This document shows, piece by piece, positions 1 through 6,635 of a DNA stretch of 54,483 nucleotides (position 1 is its first letter; every line of letters begins with the position of its first letter). The DNA lies in NCBI GenBank assembly GCA_021373015.1, contig JAJFTJ010000020.1:1-54483 (forward strand), written 5' to 3'. The position numbers and the translations under genes were made by a program. Source of the stretch: Nitrospiraceae bacterium (GTDB lineage Bacteria > Nitrospirota > Thermodesulfovibrionia > Thermodesulfovibrionales > UBA1546). The notes under the pieces are model-generated. The model was not told where the DNA came from. It made no database searches and was given only the letters and a program-made list of their open reading frames with translations.

Positions 1-29
1 TGCGGGTTCAAATCCCGCCTTCGGCACCA
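1..29 (+). tRNA. 3' end of a tRNA gene (probably tRNA-Leu), cut by the window edge
   Basis: The first bases form a T-arm (stem GCGGG/CCCGC around loop TTCAAAT), followed by acceptor strand CTTCGGC, discriminator A and an encoded CCA. The implied 5' acceptor strand GCCGAAG is the common start of bacterial tRNA-Leu. The anticodon lies outside the window, so the Leu identity is inferred. The same 28 bases recur at 1357-1384, which marks this tRNA as an integration site. Confidence 0.75.
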
Positions 30-31
30 TT
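4..31 (+). repeat. attL-like 28-bp direct repeat (tRNA 3' end)
   Basis: Bases 4-31 are identical to 1357-1384, starting at GGGTTCAAATCCC and ending ...GGCACCATT. The flanking bases differ on both sides. This copy is inside the tRNA gene. It matches how tyrosine integrases use a tRNA 3' end as the att core and leave a duplicate of it at the far end of the element. Confidence 0.8.
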
Positions 32-43
32 AACTCATTGCCA

Positions 44-262
44 CTATTGGTTTTTACCCCTTTTCCCCTCGTTGTTCCTCGTTGTCCCACGAATATTAAT
101 GATGTCATATATTCTTTCTTCCGTTGGGTGGAAATATTTTAGCGTGCTTTGAAGGTCTGCATGACGCATAAGTTTCTTTGCTGTGAAAGTATCCGCCCCA
201 CTCTCTACTATCTGTGTGCAAAAACTGTGTCTGGAAGCTTCGTAGTATGCTGTGCGTGTCCC
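44..262 (-). pseudogene. Tyrosine recombinase (integrase) C-terminal relic
   Basis: Reading the minus strand from 262 to the TAG stop at 44-46 gives about 72 codons with the catalytic end of a tyrosine integrase: YEASRHSFCTQIVESG (the Arg-His box), LMRHADLQSTLKYFHP (the second His box and the nucleophilic Tyr), then a short basic tail. The same frame meets a stop at 263-265 and nothing integrase-like is visible beyond it, so the catalytic N-terminal two thirds is gone. It ends 15 nt from the attL repeat and points to the tRNA, the usual arrangement for an integrase of a tRNA-integrated element. Confidence 0.7.
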
Positions 263-316
263 TTAAAGAATCAAAAATTTAAAATTAAAGCCAAAAAAAT
301 CGGGAGGTATTATAAT

Positions 317-469
317 TTGAATACTTATCATTTCGTGGCATGCAGTAAAAAGAAGGTTTTGCATGAACTAGAAATAGTAGAAAAAGGGGTTATTTATTAT
401 AATAAAAATAATAGTTGTTGTAATTACATTGATTGGCATGATATATCTGTAAAAAAAGGGGGGAAATAG
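317..469 (+). CDS. Small hypothetical protein with a TTG start
   Basis: A 50-codon frame starts at TTG 317, eight bases after a strong Shine-Dalgarno (GGGAGGT at 302-308), and stops at 469, four bases before the next gene. The longer frame from 149 is not preferred, because its first part is antisense to the integrase relic and has no ribosome site. The protein is basic with four cysteines (a single Cys, then an adjacent pair CC, spaced too irregularly to call a zinc site). No family is recognised. The tight spacing suggests co-translation with the winged-helix gene downstream. Confidence 0.4.
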   Translation: MNTYHFVACSKKKVLHELEIVEKGVIYYNKNNSCCNYIDWHDISVKKGGK

Positions 470-473
470 TGGG

Positions 474-824
474 ATGGTTAAAAAAGATGAAAAGTTTACT
501 AAAGGAATTGCCTTTGTAAGAGAAAAGATAAACCCAGATTTTGCTATAGGTCAACTTTTAACTTTTCTCTTGATAGGTGAGAACGAGGGAATTTTAACTC
601 AAGACATAATTAAAGAGTTAAAACAACCTGCGGGAACAATAAGCAGAAACTTAAAGCATCTAGGGCAATATCTTGTCAGGGGTGGCGACCACTCTTTATT
701 AGGTTATGGCTTGGTGACAACTAGACCTGATATGTTAGAGAGGCGTTGTTCTACTTGCCACCTTACTGATAAAGGTAGGCAGCTCTTTAATCAGTTGATA
801 GAATTGACTAATAATGGTCGATAA
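474..824 (+). CDS. Winged-helix (MarR-like) DNA-binding protein of the element
   Basis: A 116-residue protein. Residues about 25-70 read as a helix-turn-helix (ILTQDIIKELKQPAGTISRN), and the segment ending FNQLIELTNNGR after TDKGRQLF is the typical wing-plus-terminal-helix ending of MarR/PadR-type folds. It follows the small TTG-start gene by 4 nt and lies between the integrase relic and the terminase fragment, so it was probably an element regulator. The specific operator or ligand cannot be deduced. The ORF looks intact. Confidence 0.6.
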   Translation: MVKKDEKFTKGIAFVREKINPDFAIGQLLTFLLIGENEGILTQDIIKELKQPAGTISRNLKHLGQYLVRGGDHSLLGYGLVTTRPDMLERRCSTCHLTDKGRQLFNQLIELTNNGR

Positions 825-883
825 AAAGGGGTATCTGTCTAAAGATTTATCTCTGTGCTGTAGAGGAAGCCGACCGAGCAATC

Positions 884-1237
884 ATGCAAAAAGAAAAAAG
901 AATCATAGACACCTTAGAACCAGTTATGAACAGACACAGATTGATAGTTGATGTCTCTGTAGTAAAGAACGATTTAAAACATCTGGACTCAGAGCCAATA
1001 CAATATTCATTATTTCACCAGCTAACCAGACTCACAAAGGATCGTGGCTCAATCAAATATGATGATAGACTAGATGCTCTGTGTGGTGCGGTAGCGTATT
1101 GGCTGGATGCTATGGCAAGAGACGAAGCCCTTTCCGTTAAAAAATATAACGAGGATCAGTTAGACACACAACTACAAGCCTTTATAGAAGATAGTTTTGG
1201 TACAAGAAGAAGTGGTGAAAACTGGCTCGATAATTAA
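884..1237 (+). pseudogene. T7-type terminase large subunit (DNA maturase B), C-terminal fragment
   Basis: The 117-residue frame resembles the end of podovirus gp19-like terminase nucleases: KRIIDTLEPVMNRHRLIVD, then SLFHQLTRLTKDRGSIKYDDRLDALCGAVAYWLDAM. The DDRLDAL segment holds an acidic nuclease-site pair. Full maturase B proteins are near 580 residues, so about four fifths is missing. The frame stays open upstream to around 821 without terminase-like sequence beyond EEADRAI, so the deletion junction is near 860-880. The ATG at 884 is an internal methionine rather than a proven start. It probably makes no functional protein. Confidence 0.6.
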
Positions 1238-1244
1238 TAAAAAA

Positions 1245-1296
1245 ATAGGACAAACTCATAGGTTAATTAGCCTAAAGGTCTGTCCTATCTTTTATC
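1245..1296 (+). terminator. Hairpin terminator after the terminase fragment
   Basis: ATAGGACA (1245-1252) pairs with TGTCCTAT (1281-1288), and the loop contains a second small stem TAGG/CCTA. A T-rich tract (CTTTTATCTTTC) follows. The position directly after the stop at 1237 fits an intrinsic terminator. Confidence 0.5.
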
Positions 1297-1356
1297 TTTC
1301 GTTGTTCTCTCGTTGTTCTTTTCACTATAACTCCTTGATTTTAAAGGCACAACATA

Positions 1357-1384
1357 GGGTTCAAATCCCGCCTTCGGCACCATT
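1357..1384 (+). repeat. attR-like 28-bp direct repeat (duplicated tRNA 3' end)
   Basis: This is an exact copy of 4-31, including T-loop, T-stem 3' strand, acceptor strand and CCA, but the sequence upstream (GGCACAACATA) cannot complete a tRNA. It is the orphan tRNA end left by site-specific integration. The nfo start codon is 25 nt downstream, so integration replaced the DNA that once lay between the tRNA and nfo. Confidence 0.8.
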
Positions 1385-1408
1385 CAAAACAAAACCACAA
1401 AAATAAAA

Positions 1409-2296
1409 ATGGCTGATAATATTCAAAAAAAATCCCCTCAGAAGAAAAGAAACAGCCGAAGATTGGGGGTTCACACTTCAATAGCAGGCGGAATTCACAT
1501 CAGCCTTGAGAGAGCATATGAATTAGGCTGCAATACAATGCAAATATTTTCGCACAACCCAAGAGGCTGGCTTGTCAGAGAAATACCAGATGAAGAAAAA
1601 ATTCAGTTTAAAAAACTAAGGGTAGAGATGGACATCTCGCCTGTTTATATTCACACTTCATATCTGATAAACATGGCTTCAAATTCAGAAACCTTAAGAA
1701 AAAAATCCATAATGCTTCTGAAAGAGGAGATGCACAGAGCGGACATGATAGGAGCTGATTTTGTGATACTCCATACAGGAAGTGCATCGAATGATGACGA
1801 GAGGATTGCACGAAGCCGTGCAGTAGAGAGCTTGAAAGAGACGTTCAATGATGAAAAATGGGATGCAGGTCTTTTGCTGGAGAACACAGCTGGCGAGCGA
1901 GGGGACATTACATCGAAGATAAGCGAACTTGCAGAAATTATGGACAAGCTTGACGGACTTATATCAGGAGTGTGTATAGACACATGCCATGCCTTTACGG
2001 CTGGATATGACATCAGAAAAGACGAGGGAATAAAAAAAATCTCGGATGAGATAGAAAAATACATTGGCATTGATAAATTCAAGCTTATACATCTTAATGA
2101 TTCAAAAGCAGAATATGGTTTTCACAGAGACAGACACGAACACATAGGTGCAGGGAAAATAGGGATGAACGGCCTGAAGAAATTCATCAATCATAAGCCA
2201 TTCTCAAATATCCCAATAATACTTGAGACACCAAAAGAAAAAGATTCTGATGACAAGGAAAACATAGAGAAAGTTTTAGGAATGCTTAAGGACTAA
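1409..2296 (+). CDS. nfo: Endonuclease IV (AP endonuclease)
   Basis: A TIM-barrel AP endonuclease that cuts 5' of abasic sites in base excision repair. The 295-residue product keeps the family's metal ligands: His82 (IHTSY), His122 (LHTGSAS), Glu158 (LENTAG), Asp191 and His194 (CIDTCH), His228 (IHLND), Asp241 and His243 (HRDRHEH), and Glu273 (ILETP). The length is normal except for a basic N-terminal extension of about 16 residues. There is no clear ribosome site before the ATG, and the upstream DNA is the attR copy. A start nearer RRLGVHTS is possible but no ATG is there. It neighbours other repair genes. Confidence 0.95.
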   Translation: MADNIQKKSPQKKRNSRRLGVHTSIAGGIHISLERAYELGCNTMQIFSHNPRGWLVREIPDEEKIQFKKLRVEMDISPVYIHTSYLINMASNSETLRKKSIMLLKEEMHRADMIGADFVILHTGSASNDDERIARSRAVESLKETFNDEKWDAGLLLENTAGERGDITSKISELAEIMDKLDGLISGVCIDTCHAFTAGYDIRKDEGIKKISDEIEKYIGIDKFKLIHLNDSKAEYGFHRDRHEHIGAGKIGMNGLKKFINHKPFSNIPIILETPKEKDSDDKENIEKVLGMLKD

Positions 2297-2299
2297 AAA

Positions 2300-2635
2300 T
2301 TATTTACTGAGCCTGCATCCGCATTTTTTATTTTTCAGTATTTCTATCTGCTGTTTTTTTGTATGCACAAACTTATCCTGTTTTGCCTTTCCACTTGCGA
2401 GTTTTTTGTCGAGATCACTTTGATGAATATATCCTCTTTTATACATCTCTTTTACAAGGAGATCGTGCCTTTTAAAAAGCGCCTTAAGCCTTCCTTTCCA
2501 TCTCAGAGTTTCAGGGTGTCTGGAATATCCTTTTTTGTTTTTTGTAATGACTGTCCAAAGTGCATGAAGCTCCCTGTGCTCACCAAGAAGATGTTCTCTG
2601 CATAATCTCTGAGGCTGTATATCCCATATGCGCAT
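2300..2635 (-). CDS. Pyrimidine-dimer DNA glycosylase / endonuclease V-like protein
   Basis: This 111-residue protein matches the T4 endonuclease V (DenV)-like family (Pyr_excise). It has the MRIWDI start, the conserved CREHLLGEHRELHALW segment, and the KGYSRHPETLRWKGRLKALF segment. In the family the N-terminal residue and a glutamate in the GEHRE region carry out glycosylase/AP-lyase chemistry on UV dimers. It is convergent with nfo (4 nt between stops) and divergent from endonuclease Q, with about 85 bp shared as the promoter region. The assignment is from motif recognition, so the exact substrate is not certain. Confidence 0.8.
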   Translation of the reverse strand: MRIWDIQPQRLCREHLLGEHRELHALWTVITKNKKGYSRHPETLRWKGRLKALFKRHDLLVKEMYKRGYIHQSDLDKKLASGKAKQDKFVHTKKQQIEILKNKKCGCRLSK

Positions 2636-2706
2636 AATGAATATAATAATTTAAACAAAAATAAAAATAATCTTAATTTTTCAGACTGTCTGCTGATAAA
2701 ACAGTG

Positions 2707-2715
2707 TGTTATAAT
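2707..2715 (+). promoter_or_regulatory. Extended -10 promoter element immediately before endonuclease Q
   Basis: TGTTATAAT (TGn plus a perfect TATAAT) ends 5 nt before the ATG at 2721. With usual spacing, transcription would start at or within about 2 nt of the start codon, giving a leaderless mRNA. No Shine-Dalgarno is present. No good -35 is seen, as is common for extended -10 promoters. Confidence 0.55.
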
Positions 2716-2720
2716 CTCTA

Positions 2721-3992
2721 ATGAGTTTTATTGCAGACCTTCATATCCATTCAAAATACTCACGCGCAACCAGCAAAAACATGTCGCCAGAAAGCATTTG
2801 GCGGTGGGGACAGCTCAAAGGCATTTCTGTAATCGGAACAGGAGATTTTACACATCCGGGCTGGGTTAAAGAACTCGAGGAAAAATTGGAACCAGCCGGC
2901 AACGGCCTTTTCAGGTTGAAAAAAAAATTCATCACAAATGATGTACCCGAATCATGCAAATCAGACGTTTTCTTCATGCTAACCGCAGAAATAAGCTGTA
3001 TCTACAGTAAAAACAATAAAACGAGGAAAGTTCATTCAATCCTGCTTGCGCCTGATTTGACTACAGTGATCAAGATAAACAATTCATTATCAAAAATAGG
3101 AAATCTCGCCGCAGACGGAAGACCAATTCTCGGGTTGGACGCGAAAAAACTGCTTAAGATAGTTCTGGACATATCGCCTGATATTATGCTGATTCCTGCG
3201 CATGCATGGACTCCGCATTTTGCAGTCTTTGGTTCTGTATCTGGCTTTGATTCTCTGGAAGAATGTTTTGAGGAACTTACCCCTAATATTCACGCCATAG
3301 AAACAGGGCTTTCATCAAATCCCTTAATGAACTGGAGGCTTTCAAATCTTGACAGAATAACAATGACTTCACACTCTGATGCGCATTCACCTGCAAAGAT
3401 AGGCAGGGAGGCAAATATCCTTGATACTGAAATTTCTTATTCTTGTATTGTTGAGGCTATTAAAACAAAAAAAGGATTTACAGGCACGATAGAGTTTTTC
3501 CCTGAAGAAGGCAAATATCATTATGACGGACACAGGCTTTGCGGAGTAAGCCTCACGCCTAAAGAGACAATAAAGAATAATTTCATCTGCCCTTCATGCG
3601 GTAAGAAAGTTACAGTTGGAGTAATGCACAGGGTAGAAAAACTGGCTGACAGGGATGAAGGCTACAGGCCAAAAGGCGCGCCGTTTTTTAAATCCATAAT
3701 TCCTCTGCCTGAGATAATCTCAGAAACCATAAAGGTCGGTGTAAGCAGCAAGGCAGTGGCTAATGCGTATTTCAATCTCCTTGATAAATTGGGAAACGAG
3801 TTTAAGATACTTATGGATTCAACTCTGGATGATATTGAACAAGCAGGAACGCCGCTCTTAAAAGAAGCCGTATCGCGCATGCGCTTGGGAGATGTTCATA
3901 TCACTCCGGGATTTGACGGCGAATACGGCAAGATAAAGATATTTGAATCTGTTGAGAGAAAGACTATAAAAAACAGCCCAACGCTTTTTTAA
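2721..3992 (+). CDS. Endonuclease Q-like PHP-domain nuclease
   Basis: The 423-residue protein begins with a PHP metal-binding motif (FIADLHIHSKYSRATS) and continues GTGDFTHPGW, ending this domain with SHSDAHSPAKIGRE around residues 215-230. A CPSC zinc half-site (FICPSCGKKV) follows near 290, with the conserved EGYRPKGAPFF segment after it. This layout is that of endonuclease Q (the TIGR00375 family), which nicks 5' of deaminated bases (uracil, hypoxanthine, xanthine) and abasic sites. EndoQ is best known from Thermococcales, some methanogens and scattered bacteria. Older annotations call it a helicase-related PHP protein. The promoter element lies right at the start codon. Confidence 0.8.
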   Translation: MSFIADLHIHSKYSRATSKNMSPESIWRWGQLKGISVIGTGDFTHPGWVKELEEKLEPAGNGLFRLKKKFITNDVPESCKSDVFFMLTAEISCIYSKNNKTRKVHSILLAPDLTTVIKINNSLSKIGNLAADGRPILGLDAKKLLKIVLDISPDIMLIPAHAWTPHFAVFGSVSGFDSLEECFEELTPNIHAIETGLSSNPLMNWRLSNLDRITMTSHSDAHSPAKIGREANILDTEISYSCIVEAIKTKKGFTGTIEFFPEEGKYHYDGHRLCGVSLTPKETIKNNFICPSCGKKVTVGVMHRVEKLADRDEGYRPKGAPFFKSIIPLPEIISETIKVGVSSKAVANAYFNLLDKLGNEFKILMDSTLDDIEQAGTPLLKEAVSRMRLGDVHITPGFDGEYGKIKIFESVERKTIKNSPTLF

Positions 3993-3998
3993 AAAATT

Positions 3999-4394
3999 TT
4001 ATTTCAATGACATAAGTACAAGGTCTGCGATTACAGCAATAAGCGATAGAGTAAATATAAGCATATAATTCCAATCTTCAGGAGAAGCCTTGATCGATCT
4101 CAAAAGATAAAGCACAACGTCTCTGTCTTCGTCTGTCAGACAGGCATTTGCCTTCACTTTTTCTATCAGGTTAAAATTTCGGATCGCATTTTTCCTCTTC
4201 TTTGTTATCTTGAATCTATAAAAGAAAAAAAGCATATATCCGAATATCCCTATATACCATATTGGTCTGATCAATGAAGGCTCTATATGCTGGGCTATGA
4301 TCACAGCCCTGAACGCTATCGCAGACAACAGACCTAGTATAAAAAATAAATATGTTACATATCTGGGCACTACATGAGGTTTGTGCTTTTCCAT
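3999..4394 (-). CDS. Membrane protein of unknown function
   Basis: About 131 residues. I place the start at ATG 4394 (MEKHKPHVVPRY), because AGGAGA lies 9 nt upstream on the minus strand. A TTG 27 bases further out is less supported. Three hydrophobic segments are visible (about residues 16-35, 44-63 and 108-128), with a cytoplasm-type basic loop (RFKITKKRKN) between the second and third. No family is recognised. It ends 7 nt from the stop of endonuclease Q and sits upstream of dinB on the other side without overlap. Confidence 0.65.
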   Translation of the reverse strand: MEKHKPHVVPRYVTYLFFILGLLSAIAFRAVIIAQHIEPSLIRPIWYIGIFGYMLFFFYRFKITKKRKNAIRNFNLIEKVKANACLTDEDRDVVLYLLRSIKASPEDWNYMLIFTLSLIAVIADLVLMSLK

Positions 4395-4466
4395 TTTCGT
4401 CTGTCTCCTAAATACAATCAAACAAACTGCTTGTCTGAATTTTAACAGTAAAATACATGTTTAAGG

Positions 4467-5687
4467 CTATTTTTTAACGTTTATATTTCTTATTCCTGAC
4501 GGCCGCCATGCCGGAGATATCACTCTAGAACGCTCAAGCTTTTTAAGGTATGATGCCCAAATTATTGTGCAGTCGCCGTATTTGTCATTTATTTTGTCCA
4601 TTGCATTAAGCAGGGATTTTTCTCTTTTTTTGTTCTCGAAAAGCAGCATCTGGTTGTCATCTTTTCTGAGTTTTGAGAGGCAGACGCCTAGAAGCCTTAC
4701 CTTGTCTTTTAAATCGATTTTGTCAAACAGCGAGACAGTGTTCGAAAATATCTCTCGCGTATTATTTGTGTAATCAGGAAGAGTCATCTGTTTTGAAAAT
4801 GTATCAAAATCAGGATATCTGATTGTAAGGCTGATCTTTCTTCCTTCAAAGCCATATCTCCTTGCCCTTCTGCCCACCATCTCGCTGAGATTAAGGATAT
4901 GGGATTTTATTACAGCTGCATCAGAAATATTCTGAGGGAGCGTTGTGCTGTGCCCGATTGATTTCGGATCTTCTTCTTTAGCAATGACCGTTCTTTCACA
5001 TTCTCCCAGTCCCATTGACTTCAGAGCTTCGCCTATTATCCCGAATTTGTTTCTTAAAAGACTTGCAGGCGCCCTGCCAAGTTCTCCGCATGTTTTTATT
5101 TCAATCTGTTCGAGCCTTGCGGCGATCTTAGAACCTATCCCCCAGAGTTCTCGAACAGGCATATCCTCAAGAACTGACTTAAGATCCTCTGTCTTGATCC
5201 ATCTCATGCCGTCAGGTTTTGCAATATCGCTGGCAAGTTTTGCGATAAGAATATTAGGAGCAATTCCCACAGTGCATGCGATCCCGAATCTTTTCTTTAC
5301 TTCTTTTTTTATGGAATCTCCTATTGATTCAGGCCCGCCGAAAAGGTGATGTGTTGTTGTTACATCAAGAAAAGCCTCGTCTATGGAATAGATCTCGACA
5401 TCAGGAGTGAATCTTAAATATATCTTTTCGAGTTCTTTGCATGTGTAGGAATATTTTTGATTGTCTCCGATGACAAATATGAGTTCGGGGCAAAGTTTTT
5501 TTGCTTCATAAATATTCATGCCTGTCTTTACTCCGAATTTTCTTGCCTCATAAGAACAAGTTGTAATAACTGTTCTTGCGCCTGAACCTATGACAGCAAC
5601 GGGTTTCCCTCTTAATCTGGGATTTGCCTGTTGTTCGACAGATGCAAAAAACGCATCCATGTCTATGCAGAGAATTATTCTTGGCAT
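4467..5687 (-). CDS. dinB: DNA polymerase IV (Y family)
   Basis: This is a translesion DNA polymerase. The 406-residue product has the palm metal motifs CIDMDAFFASVE (Asp9) and YSIDEAFLD (Asp103-Glu104), the SYEARKFGVKTGM fingers segment, the GIAPNILIAKLASD motif, and a little-finger domain from about residue 230. A QMLLF segment near 346 fits a beta-clamp binding motif, although it is followed by about 60 more residues rather than closing the protein. The gene lies 14 nt downstream of a small membrane-protein gene on the same strand. With nfo, the dimer glycosylase and endonuclease Q it completes a local DNA-repair group. Confidence 0.95.
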   Translation of the reverse strand: MPRIILCIDMDAFFASVEQQANPRLRGKPVAVIGSGARTVITTCSYEARKFGVKTGMNIYEAKKLCPELIFVIGDNQKYSYTCKELEKIYLRFTPDVEIYSIDEAFLDVTTTHHLFGGPESIGDSIKKEVKKRFGIACTVGIAPNILIAKLASDIAKPDGMRWIKTEDLKSVLEDMPVRELWGIGSKIAARLEQIEIKTCGELGRAPASLLRNKFGIIGEALKSMGLGECERTVIAKEEDPKSIGHSTTLPQNISDAAVIKSHILNLSEMVGRRARRYGFEGRKISLTIRYPDFDTFSKQMTLPDYTNNTREIFSNTVSLFDKIDLKDKVRLLGVCLSKLRKDDNQMLLFENKKREKSLLNAMDKINDKYGDCTIIWASYLKKLERSRVISPAWRPSGIRNINVKK

Positions 5688-5701
5688 AATAAGTTTTTTG
5701 A

Positions 5702-5950
5702 TTATTGCAGCTTATTCTTCTTTGCCAATTTTTTTGCTAAAAAGATAAAGGCTATACCTAAAATACTGAATACTATTGCTGTAATCCCGAATATCTCGAC
5801 GCCGGCAAAAAACAGACCAGGACCTTTTCTTGCACGCTCTATCAATCCCAATGCTGACACCATTGCCGAAAGCGCTGCGATCAGCAGGAATATTCCTCCG
5901 GCAAGTCTCGAAGAGATAACGAAGAAAATTCTGCACCATGTTATATTCAT
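5702..5950 (-). CDS. Small two-helix membrane protein
   Basis: An 82-residue protein with two strong hydrophobic helices (about residues 17-37 and 47-71) joined by a basic, glycine-containing turn (ERARKGPG), ending in a lysine-rich tail. No conserved family is recognised. It lies between the secreted protein upstream (28 nt) and dinB downstream (14 nt), all on the minus strand, so the three may share a transcript. A second frame across the same bases is less likely because it lacks membrane or domain character. Confidence 0.5.
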   Translation of the reverse strand: MNITWCRIFFVISSRLAGGIFLLIAALSAMVSALGLIERARKGPGLFFAGVEIFGITAIVFSILGIAFIFLAKKLAKKNKLQ

Positions 5951-5978
5951 CTCAGTCTATATCCGATTAAGCTGTAGA

Positions 5979-6590
5979 CTAAGCACAAGCATCACAGCCT
6001 TTTATCTTTTCTTTGGTATTAAAACCTGATTTACTGATATTTTTTAATTTGAGCCAGCCTTTTTTCCCCTCTTTGTTTTTAATCAGCACCCACCATATCA
6101 TCTCAGGCGAATTTTTTAAAATCCCATTTGCTTCATTCTTTGAGATGTCATCAGACCAGAACTTCTCAATGTCTTTTATAACTTTGCCTTTATACCAGAC
6201 ATCATAATATCCCTCGCCTTTATAAGATAAGACATACATCTTTCCGCCTCTTTTAAAACCCTCGAATGATTTTGTAATAATAACCATTCCTGATTTCACA
6301 ACATGCAGATTACCTCTGATGGCAGTAAATTTTTCATCTGGTTTAATCACAAATGAGACAACAAAACTATCTCCCTCTTTTTTGTATGCCTTAAGCGGAG
6401 ATTCTGCAATCCATTCACCATATCTGCAGCATTCAAAAGGGCATGCATCTTTTACAATATATGGAACTTTAGGTTTTGTTTCTTTTGCAGAACCACTAGA
6501 AAAAAACAGAAAGACACCGAAAAATACAACAGCTATTAATAAAATAATTTTATTTTTATGAAAAATTCTTTCTTTTTTGCCAAGCTGCAT
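5979..6590 (-). CDS. Exported hypothetical protein, possibly SH3-like
   Basis: A 203-residue protein with a basic N-terminus and a hydrophobic stretch (IILLIAVVFFGVFLFF, about residues 15-30) that reads as a signal peptide or membrane anchor. The mature part has cysteines in ACPFECCRYGEW and ends with CDACA, so disulfides or metal binding are possible. The stretch MIWWVLIKNKEGKKGWLKL resembles the last strands of bacterial SH3 domains. GGGGGAA lies before the ATG. An 18-bp palindrome occupies the leader (6609-6626). The function is unknown. Confidence 0.6.
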   Translation of the reverse strand: MQLGKKERIFHKNKIILLIAVVFFGVFLFFSSGSAKETKPKVPYIVKDACPFECCRYGEWIAESPLKAYKKEGDSFVVSFVIKPDEKFTAIRGNLHVVKSGMVIITKSFEGFKRGGKMYVLSYKGEGYYDVWYKGKVIKDIEKFWSDDISKNEANGILKNSPEMIWWVLIKNKEGKKGWLKLKNISKSGFNTKEKIKGCDACA

Positions 6591-6608
6591 ATTAAAAATT
6601 CCCCCATA

Positions 6609-6626
6609 TAACTTTAATTAAAGTTA
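6609..6626. promoter_or_regulatory. 18-bp perfect palindrome in the leader of the exported protein gene
   Basis: TAACTTTAA is followed directly by its reverse complement TTAAAGTTA. It sits 19 nt upstream of the minus-strand start at 6590 and close to a TATAGT that could be its -10. It could be an operator for a dimeric regulator. AT-only palindromes also arise by chance in AT-rich DNA. Confidence 0.3.
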
Positions 6627-6635
6627 ACTATATTA

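Larger units (their letters stand above)
32..1384. mobile_element. Degenerate integrated phage-like element at a tRNA
   Basis: The 1.35-kb interval between the two 28-bp repeats contains a broken tyrosine integrase next to the tRNA and pointing towards it, a two-gene cassette with a winged-helix protein, and the C-terminal piece of a T7-type terminase. This order fits a prophage reduced by internal deletion: integrase end plus packaging fragment. Gene content is too small for a functional element, so it is best called a scar. Immediately after the second repeat comes the repair gene nfo. Confidence 0.7.

Noticed and set aside
1197-1406. Plus-strand frame across the terminator and the second repeat
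   Set aside because: It runs through a hairpin terminator and the duplicated tRNA end, has no ribosome site and no recognisable protein features.
4395-4421. TTG start at 4421 for the membrane protein gene
   Set aside because: ATG 4394 has AGGAGA 9 nt upstream, and the extra codons read into the ribosome-site region.
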